Positions 56,957 to 64,000 of a stretch of DNA of 64,000 nt are shown here, piece by piece. Position numbers and translations under genes: made by a program. How positions within the stretch are numbered: position 1 is the stretch's first letter; each line of letters starts with the position of its first letter. Location of the stretch: positions 682,001 to 746,000 of the forward strand of contig NZ_CP159358.1 in assembly GCF_040500475.1 (NCBI RefSeq), read 5' to 3'. The notes under the pieces were generated by a model that was not told the DNA's origin, searched no databases, and was given only the letters and a program-made list of their open reading frames with translations. The stretch is from Bacillus sp. Bos-x628 (GTDB taxonomy: Bacteria; Bacillota; Bacilli; Bacillales; Bacillaceae).

Positions 56957-58233
56957 GAAGCACCCTCCGTTCCTTTCAGAAAATAGGTCGTATCCCATTC
57001 GATTTTCTGACCCACTTTGATCATATCCTCTTTTGTCACGCGCTCTAACGCTTCTAAAAAGGAATCAAGGGTCTCTCCTGTTGGAATGACCGCATGCTGA
57101 TATAGATATTCCGCTGTACCATAAGGCGTATCAATGGTTTCTAGCAGTTGATTTTTGACGACGGCCTTTGTTTGTTCAATAGCCTCATCTGTAAAATCAC
57201 CTTTTTGCATAGCTTCAAATTGCTCTTTAATGATGTCGACAGCTTGGTGATAGTTCGCTACTTCAATTCCAGACATGACCATCATCAAACCTTTAAAGCT
57301 CTCAAGCCTTGACACAGCATAGTACGCAAGACTTGCTTTTTCACGAACATTGATAAAAAGTTTTGAATGTGAGAAGCCGCCAAATAGACCATTAAATAAG
57401 TGCAGCGCTGGATAATCTTGATCGGCGATTGTTGTATGTGTGCGAAAGCCGATATTCAGCTTGCCTTGTTTGACATCTTCTTCATCGATGACTTCTTTTG
57501 GTTCTGCATGTGACCTTGATGAATCCGCATCTTTTTTAACCGGCTCTCTGTCACTTGTTTTGAAATATTCAGTGACCATCCGCTTGATATCTTGCTCGTC
57601 AACGTCTCCCACAACATAGAGATCAAGCTGATCTGAATGAAGAGCATGCTTATAAGCTTCATAAAGAGTGCCCTCAGTGATCGCATCTAGGTCGTCCATT
57701 TCACCATGAACGTGCAGAGCATACGGCTCACCTTTACACATCTCTTGAACTAGTCGTAAATTTGAATAACGCATCTTATCATCATAAACAGCCTGAATGC
57801 GTTGCTTTAATGTTCGTTTCTCTTGATCTACATATAATTTGCTAAACACCCCTTCTTCAAGATATGGGTGGAATAGAAGGTCAGCCAATAATGATATCCC
57901 TTTTTCTAGTAAAGGGGACTGATCTTTTAAATATTTTTCATTCGCCATTTCAAGACGGAATGTAATGACATGATTCTCACCTTTTTTCGCCATGTCTGCC
58001 GAAACCGTCGCACCATAAAGCTCGTCAAAATAAGCCCGCAATTCTCCTGTTTTCGGCCATTTTTCTGTTCCCCTTAAAAGCACATGGGGAAAAAGGGAAC
58101 GCATGGTCACGTCATCTTTAGATAAAGGCGCAAGCATTTTAAAAAGAATAGTCACTGTTTTAAATTTTTCTGTTTTGACAATATGTGTATTCAGACCAGC
58201 TGTCTTGAATGTGTTCTCTTGTAAATATGTCAT
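56953..58233 (-). CDS. ymfF: YmfF, M16-family peptidase-like partner
   Basis: 426 residues. The M16 fold is visible (TVSADMAKKGENHVITFRLEMANEKYL, NIGFRTHTTIADQDYPALHLFNGLFGG), but the place of HxxEH reads FPHVLLRGTEKWP, so the zinc site is missing and it should be the non-catalytic partner of YmfH. ATG 58233 follows AAAGGAGG. B. subtilis has the same pair. Confidence 0.9.
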   Translation of the reverse strand: MTYLQENTFKTAGLNTHIVKTEKFKTVTILFKMLAPLSKDDVTMRSLFPHVLLRGTEKWPKTGELRAYFDELYGATVSADMAKKGENHVITFRLEMANEKYLKDQSPLLEKGISLLADLLFHPYLEEGVFSKLYVDQEKRTLKQRIQAVYDDKMRYSNLRLVQEMCKGEPYALHVHGEMDDLDAITEGTLYEAYKHALHSDQLDLYVVGDVDEQDIKRMVTEYFKTSDREPVKKDADSSRSHAEPKEVIDEEDVKQGKLNIGFRTHTTIADQDYPALHLFNGLFGGFSHSKLFINVREKASLAYYAVSRLESFKGLMMVMSGIEVANYHQAVDIIKEQFEAMQKGDFTDEAIEQTKAVVKNQLLETIDTPYGTAEYLYQHAVIPTGETLDSFLEALERVTKEDMIKVGQKIEWDTTYFLKGTEGAS

Positions 58234-58348
58234 GAGAAACCTCCTTTGTTCATCCTATTTATTATGTATTAGAACATAGCTGATCTATACGCAACTCAGC
58301 CATTTAATAGTCATTATATCAATCAGAGGAAAGGATAGGAAATAAAAA

Positions 58349-58370
58349 CGCCTCTGCATAAGCAGAGACG
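58349..58370 (-). terminator. Terminator of MmpL copy 2
   Basis: CGCCTCTGC (58349-58357) and GCAGAGACG (58362-58370) with one mismatch; GTTTTTATTT follows on the minus strand. Confidence 0.75.
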
Positions 58371-58374
58371 CGGG

Positions 58375-61300
58375 CTACGATTTCATCCTGAACGGCCACC
58401 AATTCCATTTGCCGAAAATATGGACCATAACCGGAACAAATAGCGGCAGAACAACAAAAGCATATAACAAAAGACCAATGAGCACAACTGTTGCTATCTC
58501 AACAAGAGATAAAACACCTGATGGCAGCATAGCTGCAAAGGTGCCACCTAAAATGGCAACTGCTGAAATAATGACTGAGCCCATATTTCTCATTGCTGAT
58601 ATCATCGATGCTTGAACATGTTCTCCCTTCCATTCATTAAAACGATCCATGAGGAAGATGGAATAATCAATCCCAAGCGTGACGAGAATGACAAAGCTGA
58701 AAAACGGCACAGCCCAACTTACACCATCATAGCCAAAGAAGGTTTTAAATATCCATTCTGTTAAACCGATGGATGTAAAATACGTTAAGATCATTGATAG
58801 TGTTAAGTATATAGGCATGACAATAGAACGTAACAATAAAATTAAAATAAAGAAAATTCCCATTAACATAAATATAACGGTTCGAATAAAATCACCGTCG
58901 GATGTTTCTTTTAAATCAACATTTAAGCTTGATATACCTGATACACCATAGTTCGCATTTTTCAATCCGCTCTCTGGCAAAAATAGATCAAGTGTATTCT
59001 CAATTTTTGCCACACCTTCCATCGCTTCATTGCTATATGGATTTACATTCAAAATGACTTCAAATGTCGTTAATTTGCGATCTGGAGACATATAGGTATG
59101 AAAAATTTGCTTAAAATCATGTCGTTTTAACACTTCTTTAGGAATAAACCAGCCGGTTACTTCTTCATCGGGTGCCTGTTGGAGCTGCTTTAAATAGCTA
59201 TCAGCCTCTGTGAAGCCGTTTTTAACTTGCTCTAACCCTTCAATACTTTCATCTAAACCATCTGTTAATAAATTGAGCTTAGATGAAAATTGGCTAAATC
59301 CTTTTTTTAATGATTTTTGACCATCTGCTAGCTGGTCTGCTCCATTTTCTATTTTAGGCATTTCTTTAATTAATTGTTTTTGTCCTTTGTTCGTTTGATC
59401 AAGACCATCATAAATTTGATCAAGCCCTGTCATTAAATCGTGTACTTGTCGTTTCACTTCTTTCTGTTTACTTTTCAATGCTTGAATGACCTGATTTGCT
59501 TTTTTGATCTTTTGTTCAAAAGCTGATGCTTCATCTTCATATAAGCTCATTTGGTCTTCTGCTTGTTTTAGCATTTCTTTTGTTTCCCTGAATACCTTCT
59601 TAATGTCCTTATATTCATCCATGTCTTTGAGTTTTGGAACACGCTTTTCAAGCGTTTCAAATGATAGATTCTCATAAGACTTTTTCACTTTTTTGATCGT
59701 GGTCATAAGTTCCTGATTTGATTTCTCATGGCGTTCAAACGTGTTGACCATTGTTTGAAGCTCTTTAATCATTGCTTCACTGCTATAATATTCTTGTTCT
59801 AGTTCTTTTTTCGCTTCTTTGATTTTTTGTCTGATGGTACCGACACCGTCTTTGCTGCGCTTAACCCCATCTTCTAAAGCAATCAGTGATTCTCTTACTT
59901 CTCCAATTCCATTTTTGATGGCTTTTGTTCCATGAATCAACTTGTCAATTCCTTTAGTGGAGTCTTCAATCTTTGGCTTTTGTTTGATAAGAGCTAAGTT
60001 TGTTTCTGTCAATCCATCAGAGATTTTCCCTATTCCTTCATTTCCTTTTCCAAGCTCTCCACCTAGGTCTTTCGCTTGAGAAGTGACGTACAGTTGACTT
60101 AAACCATCTCCAACCGGTCTTGTGACACTTCGAACTGTTTTTACTTCTTCAATGTCATTTAACTTACGAGTGAGCTTTTCAATAATGACGATCTTTTCCT
60201 GATTATCTAGCTCGTTTTCACTTTCAACAAGAACATTCAGCGGCAATGCTTCTCCGTATCCAAATTGATCTGAAATTGTATTAAACGCACGGACTGATTC
60301 ATACTTTGTCCCAATTTCATTTAAACTGTTATAAGAAAGTGTTCCATCATACATGAGAATTGGCGGAACTGTGATAAGGGCTACTAAACCTAAGCTGATG
60401 AGCGGTCTCTTAAATGAAAACCGACCTGCAAGCTCCCATATTTTACTTTGCGGATGACGGATATTTTCTCTTTTAGATGGCCAAAAAAGAGATTTTCCGA
60501 AAACCGACATAAAAAAAGGAACAATCGTGACAAGAGCGATCAGCAAAATGCCAACTCCCACCGCAACACTGACAGCGGATTGATACAGTTGAAATTTGGC
60601 AAAACCAATGCTTGAGAAACCGACTAATACGGCTAACCCGCTGAAAAACACCGTTTTGCCTGCACATTTATAAGTGATGATGATCGATTCTTGCACATCA
60701 CGTCCTTGCCCTATCTCCTCTTTAAAACGGCTTAAAAGCAAGATACAATAATCTGTTCCTATACCGAACATAATCGCTACCATAAAAATCTGAGTGAAAT
60801 TAGATAGAGGAAATTGCGTATATTCCACGAGAAAAGCCACAACACACCGACTTACCGCGTAAGAAATTCCAATCGTAATCAGTGGAACAACAGGTGCTAA
60901 TATTGATCTGAACACAATAATTAAAATAAAAAAAATAAAGATCATCGTTATAAGTTCAGTTTTCTTCAGACCTTGTTGAGAGCTTTTAATGACATCTGAA
61001 TCCACAAATTTTTGACCCGTCATTTCAAATGAAACGTTGTAGGGCTTTAAAACTTCCTCAATTTGTTCTTTAATCTTCACAGCTTTTGTTTCATAATGGT
61101 CGAATTTGAATGGAACAAGAAGTGTACTTTTATCTTTTGATAAAAGTTGTTTTTGAATGTCCGGATCTACATGAAAATATGAAGTAATTCCGTCAATGTG
61201 GAGTTCTGGGGCATGCGTGATGAGTGCAGCTAAAGCCTTTTTTAATTCCTGCTCTTTTGCAGGGAACAGATGTTGTTCGGAGAATACAATCACACCAGTG

Positions 61301-61494
61301 TCTTTTTTTCCTTTATGATCTGATAGCTTATCCAATAATTGAAGTGCTTCTGCTGTAGGTGTCCCATCTGGAACATTTAATTGCCCTTTTTCCCTCGTTA
61401 ATTCCTCTAAATCGGGTGCAGTAATAAACAAAATAACGGCTGTTATCATCCACACCACTAATATCATCCATCTTGCTTTAATGATTTGCAACAT
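58375..61494 (-). CDS. MmpL-family transporter, copy 2
   Basis: 1039 residues, the same length as copy 1 and alike throughout: MLQIIKARWMILVVWM, FGIGTDYCILLLSRFKEEIGQG, GEALPLNVLVESEN, the coiled-coil insert (about 480-730) and VTLGIDYSIFLMDRFNEW. Twelve membrane segments expected. AAGGAG lies about 14 bases before ATG 61494, a long gap. No intact MarR gene precedes it, but its upstream promoter matches that of the marR copy. It lies between ymfF and ymfD. Confidence 0.88.
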   Translation of the reverse strand: MLQIIKARWMILVVWMITAVILFITAPDLEELTREKGQLNVPDGTPTAEALQLLDKLSDHKGKKDTGVIVFSEQHLFPAKEQELKKALAALITHAPELHIDGITSYFHVDPDIQKQLLSKDKSTLLVPFKFDHYETKAVKIKEQIEEVLKPYNVSFEMTGQKFVDSDVIKSSQQGLKKTELITMIFIFFILIIVFRSILAPVVPLITIGISYAVSRCVVAFLVEYTQFPLSNFTQIFMVAIMFGIGTDYCILLLSRFKEEIGQGRDVQESIIITYKCAGKTVFFSGLAVLVGFSSIGFAKFQLYQSAVSVAVGVGILLIALVTIVPFFMSVFGKSLFWPSKRENIRHPQSKIWELAGRFSFKRPLISLGLVALITVPPILMYDGTLSYNSLNEIGTKYESVRAFNTISDQFGYGEALPLNVLVESENELDNQEKIVIIEKLTRKLNDIEEVKTVRSVTRPVGDGLSQLYVTSQAKDLGGELGKGNEGIGKISDGLTETNLALIKQKPKIEDSTKGIDKLIHGTKAIKNGIGEVRESLIALEDGVKRSKDGVGTIRQKIKEAKKELEQEYYSSEAMIKELQTMVNTFERHEKSNQELMTTIKKVKKSYENLSFETLEKRVPKLKDMDEYKDIKKVFRETKEMLKQAEDQMSLYEDEASAFEQKIKKANQVIQALKSKQKEVKRQVHDLMTGLDQIYDGLDQTNKGQKQLIKEMPKIENGADQLADGQKSLKKGFSQFSSKLNLLTDGLDESIEGLEQVKNGFTEADSYLKQLQQAPDEEVTGWFIPKEVLKRHDFKQIFHTYMSPDRKLTTFEVILNVNPYSNEAMEGVAKIENTLDLFLPESGLKNANYGVSGISSLNVDLKETSDGDFIRTVIFMLMGIFFILILLLRSIVMPIYLTLSMILTYFTSIGLTEWIFKTFFGYDGVSWAVPFFSFVILVTLGIDYSIFLMDRFNEWKGEHVQASMISAMRNMGSVIISAVAILGGTFAAMLPSGVLSLVEIATVVLIGLLLYAFVVLPLFVPVMVHIFGKWNWWPFRMKS

Positions 61495-61538
61495 AGCTGC
61501 TTCAAGCTCCTTCTAATTCATCAATCAATTTACTGTTT

Positions 61539-61691
61539 TTATAAATATGTCTGAAGTGCTGACTGCGACTTACAACTTGCTAATGGCAGGATGACCGATT
61601 CAATTGTCCTGTCGTGTTGAAGAAGCAGCCCTTTATTATCCATCCACGACTCTACTTCTGCCAATATAAAGACAGAGAAGAAATCTTCCAC
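61539..61691 (-). CDS. Possible 50-residue protein or remnant upstream of MmpL copy 2
   Basis: GTG 61691 to TAA 61539: opens MEDFFSVFILAEVESWMDNK, ends SQSALQTYL; the next frame continues KNSKLIDELEGA up to 61504, so a frameshifted longer protein is likely. GGAG touches the GTG with no spacing. Its place matches the marR of copy 1, but I cannot show MarR homology. The remnant of a regulator is the simplest reading. Confidence 0.35.
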   Translation of the reverse strand: MEDFFSVFILAEVESWMDNKGLLLQHDRTIESVILPLASCKSQSALQTYL

Positions 61692-61730
61692 CTCCTATTT
61701 GGGATAATTTAATAGATATTACTATACTTT

Positions 61731-61759
61731 AGTTTAACTATCAAAAATTTACATGTCAA
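61731..61759 (-). promoter_or_regulatory. Promoter of MmpL copy 2
   Basis: TTGACA (61754-61759), 17 bases, TAAACT (61731-61736); both hexamers, the spacer length and the flank ATAGTTAAACT-like context equal those of the marR-mmpL promoter at 55544-55572. Confidence 0.6.
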
Positions 61760-61770
61760 TTTATAAAAAA

Positions 61771-61800
61771 GAAAAAAGATGGCAAAATACCGTCTTTTTT
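61771..61800 (-). terminator. Terminator of ymfD
   Basis: AAAAAAGATGG (61772-61782) and CCGTCTTTTTT (61790-61800) pair with one G-U; a T tract follows on the minus strand. Confidence 0.75.
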
Positions 61801-61806
61801 CTAAGT

Positions 61807-63039
61807 TTAAACCGTATTCAATTGTTCACTTTCATCCTTTTTATCGGGCTGGATGAAAAAGAGAACCAAAAATAATGAAATCAGACTACAAATGGTTGAG
61901 AGAATAAAGACGATGGAGTCTCCTTTATCCATGAGATACGCATAAATCGGCGGTCCCAAAGCTACGCCGATAAACCGCATACTACTGTAAAATGACGTAA
62001 TGGTCCCGCACTGCTCTTTTTCAATTCCTTCTGTAATCAGTGCATCAAGTGCAGGTAGTACAATGCCTATCCCAACCCCGCCAATGCTCAAACATATAAA
62101 TAATAAGTAGAAACTGTGATTCCACCACAAAAAGATATAAGAAAGAGATAATAAGGCCATTCCCACGATTAAAAACAATCTCATTTTTCCCTTCTCTTTT
62201 CCGATGGTCTTTCCAGCAACGAAGGAACTAATAGACAAAAAAAGGAGCGGGATACTAAGAAGGAGCCCTTTTTTGACCCCTTTAATTTGATAAGCCGCCT
62301 CTAAGTTGTCAGATAAATAAAAGAGCACACCAAATAGAAGAAACATAATAAAACCGCCAATTGCAAAAATAGAATAAAGCCAGCGTCCATCATGTTTAAA
62401 AATGGTCTTTGTTGATTTCAAAAATTCTTTAAATGAAGGCGCATTCTCTTCTTTTTTAGCGGATTCAACCATAAACAAGACCATGAGAAAGCTTGTAATT
62501 GAGAAAAACGGAATGAACCAAAACGGCATAAACCAAAACCAAGAAGCAAGCAGTGCTCCGATAATTGGACTTAGTACTTTTCCAGCAGTATTGGATGTTT
62601 CAATCGCACCAAGCCCTGCACTCACCTCTTTATCATCATGAAATAAGTCTCCTATAAACGGCATGACAACAGGAGCCGCTCCTGCTGATCCAACACCTTG
62701 AAGTACCCTGCCGAATAAAATCCACATGTATGGTTCTTTCATAATGGTTGAAGCAACGGCTGCAACAGCTCCTCCAAGACCAGCAATTAAAAGGCATGGA
62801 AGTAGCACCTTTTTCCTCCCAATACGATCAGATAAATACCCTGCAATTGGAATGCATAAGATCGCGACAACGGAATATACCGTAATAATGAGTGAGACCT
62901 GAAAGGAAGTAATTGAAAGTTTCTTTTCTATCTCTGGCAATACTGGTATTAACATCGAGTTCCCAAGTGTCATGATTAAAGGCACTGATGATAATGCAAT
63001 AATATTTTTTTTACTGACTGTTTTCTCGCCCAACATCAT
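61807..63039 (-). CDS. ymfD: Major facilitator exporter YmfD
   Basis: 410 residues, 12 membrane segments, MFS motif A in GYLSDRIGRKKVLLP and an antiporter-type motif in GRVLQGVGSAGAAPVVMPFIGDLF. B. subtilis YmfD is reported as a bacillibactin exporter; the same position between ymfC and ymfF supports orthology, though the substrate is not readable from sequence. ATG 63039 with GGTGA closely upstream; ATG 63036 is equally possible. Confidence 0.88.
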   Translation of the reverse strand: MMLGEKTVSKKNIIALSSVPLIMTLGNSMLIPVLPEIEKKLSITSFQVSLIITVYSVVAILCIPIAGYLSDRIGRKKVLLPCLLIAGLGGAVAAVASTIMKEPYMWILFGRVLQGVGSAGAAPVVMPFIGDLFHDDKEVSAGLGAIETSNTAGKVLSPIIGALLASWFWFMPFWFIPFFSITSFLMVLFMVESAKKEENAPSFKEFLKSTKTIFKHDGRWLYSIFAIGGFIMFLLFGVLFYLSDNLEAAYQIKGVKKGLLLSIPLLFLSISSFVAGKTIGKEKGKMRLFLIVGMALLSLSYIFLWWNHSFYLLFICLSIGGVGIGIVLPALDALITEGIEKEQCGTITSFYSSMRFIGVALGPPIYAYLMDKGDSIVFILSTICSLISLFLVLFFIQPDKKDESEQLNTV

Positions 63040-63115
63040 TCACCCAATTCTATATACTGTTACCTTTTAGTGTGGCAAGTTTTATGGTTATTATGTACGG
63101 GCAAAAAAACAAAAG

Positions 63116-63139
63116 GCAACCGCTTATGAAAGCGCCTGC
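63116..63139 (-). terminator. Terminator of ymfC
   Basis: Imperfect stem CGCTT/AAGCG with GCA/TGC below it; TTTTGTTTTTTT follows on the minus strand. Confidence 0.65.
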
Positions 63140-63143
63140 TTTG

Positions 63144-63869
63144 TTAAAATCGTTTACGAATGACATGAAAACTGAATTTATCCGCTCGAAAGTAGTTCAG
63201 CGAGTATAAAACCGGCTGATCATCTTGATCATAGTGCATTTGTTTCAGTAACAGAAGAGCAGTTTCAGGATCACATTCTAGTATAGGAGAAACTTGATCA
63301 TGATAGCCAATCGGTTCAATGTCGGCAACTGCATATTTAATCCCGCTATGTGGTTCTCTGCCAAACAGCTCAAAAAGTGATTTGTCCTCATGAGTAAAAG
63401 AAGCGGGTAAATGTTTGACAGGAATTTTATCCAAACAATATACGACTGGTTGTCCATCTGCCGTTCGAACGCGCTCCATTGAAAAGATCTCATCAGATTC
63501 ATCACACTGAAAACGGATGACGTCATTCTCTGTTGGCTCCCCTTCTTGCGAGGATAAGAAGATTGTTCCAGGTGTCATATTCACCTGCTCAATCATTTTC
63601 GTGACACTGGTGAGCTGTTCAATGCCTGTTGAAAAGAGGGGTCTTGAATTGACAAAAGTCCCTACTCCATGCCTTCTAATCAAATACTTTTCTTCTTCTA
63701 ATATACGAAGGGCTTCACGCAGTGTCGCTCTGCTCACTCCTAAAAGTTTTGAGAGCTCGAACTCTGAGGGCAGTTTTTCTTTTTCGGCATATACACCTGT
63801 TTGAATATCTTCTTTAATACGGTCAATCACTTTCAAATATAAATGTCGATTGTCTGTTTTGGTAGACAT
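63144..63869 (-). CDS. ymfC: GntR/HutC-family regulator YmfC
   Basis: 241 residues from ATG 63869 ([22 protein letters not shown]), five bases after GGAGGG; a 7-residue extension is not supported. N-terminal winged helix ([43 protein letters not shown]), C-terminal UTRA effector domain ([23 protein letters not shown]). Ligand unknown. In B. subtilis it follows spoIIIE, which would lie just beyond the right edge. Confidence 0.9.
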   Translation of the reverse strand: MSTKTDNRHLYLKVIDRIKEDIQTGVYAEKEKLPSEFELSKLLGVSRATLREALRILEEEKYLIRRHGVGTFVNSRPLFSTGIEQLTSVTKMIEQVNMTPGTIFLSSQEGEPTENDVIRFQCDESDEIFSMERVRTADGQPVVYCLDKIPVKHLPASFTHEDKSLFELFGREPHSGIKYAVADIEPIGYHDQVSPILECDPETALLLLKQMHYDQDDQPVLYSLNYFRADKFSFHVIRKRF

Positions 63870-64000
63870 GTTTTCCCTCCGTCTAATCAACGCAAATGAT
63901 AAGATGAGAAATCTCTGTTCCGAGATAAGATGAAAATAACTATATCATGTTTTGAAAAATAAATAAATAGCCCGACATCCAGTTGACATAATTATTATAT

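Overview
The window looks like the chromosome of a Bacillus of the B. subtilis/B. pumilus clade, most likely the B. pumilus group. From 8.7 kb to the right edge the gene order is the reverse complement of the B. subtilis segment ymfC-ymfD-ymfF-ymfH-ymfI-ymfJ-ymfK-rodZ-pgsA-cinA-recA-rny-ymdB-spoVS-tdh-kbl-miaB-ymcA-cotE-mutS-mutL ... ymaC-ymaD-ymaG-ymaF-miaA-hfq-ymzC-ymzA-nrdI-nrdE-nrdF-ymaB-cwlC-spoVK-hflX-ynbB-glnR-glnA. Proteins are close to B. subtilis orthologues, but the large pks (bacillaene) locus that sits between mutL and ymaC in B. subtilis 168 is absent. The species call is inference from synteny and sequence feel, not a search.

Region 1 (1-8.7 kb, accessory island next to glnA). 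From the left edge, on the minus strand: a spore-surface cluster made of a CotY/CotZ/ExsY-type coat protein fused to an Ena-like domain, a free Ena-family (DUF3992-type) endospore-appendage subunit, and a collagen-like Gly-X-Thr protein cut by the window edge. The first two genes each have a sigma-K-type promoter, and an identical 11-mer lies beside both. This is the most interesting system in the window: a putative anchor/fibre/tip set for spore appendages. It is followed by a decayed LXG-toxin copy, a frameshifted coiled-coil gene, an intact LXG polymorphic toxin with two downstream immunity candidates, a previously unlisted BsrE-like type I toxin whose ribosome-binding site lies in a hairpin, a rap-phr pair whose Phr carries three signal-peptide copies, and a dead tyrosine integrase that abuts glnA.

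Region 2 (8.7-24.2 kb, core). Nitrogen control (glnR-glnA with a GlnR operator), ynbB, hflX, sporulation genes spoVK and cwlC, ymaB, the class Ib ribonucleotide reductase operon nrdIEF with tandem NrdR boxes, ymzA, a ymzC pseudogene, hfq, miaA, ymaF, a Gly/Phe-rich YmaG-like protein, ymaD and a poly-gamma-glutamate hydrolase.

Region 3 (24.2-29.3 kb, variable replacement of pks). An orphan Rap, a second poly-gamma-glutamate hydrolase, a CarD-like regulator, two His/Cys-rich small genes with sigma-K-like -10 elements, and a secreted protein.

Region 4 (29.3-64 kb, core with transport insertions). mutL-mutS, cotE, ymcA-miaB, tdh-kbl, an RND exporter, spoVS, ymdB, rny, recA with a LexA box, cinA, pgsA, rodZ, ymfK, ymfJ, ymfI, then two paralogous 1039-residue MmpL-type transporters flanking ymfH/ymfF. 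One keeps its MarR regulator; the other keeps only a matching promoter. The segment ends with ymfD and ymfC. No rRNA, tRNA, CRISPR array or intact insertion sequence was seen.
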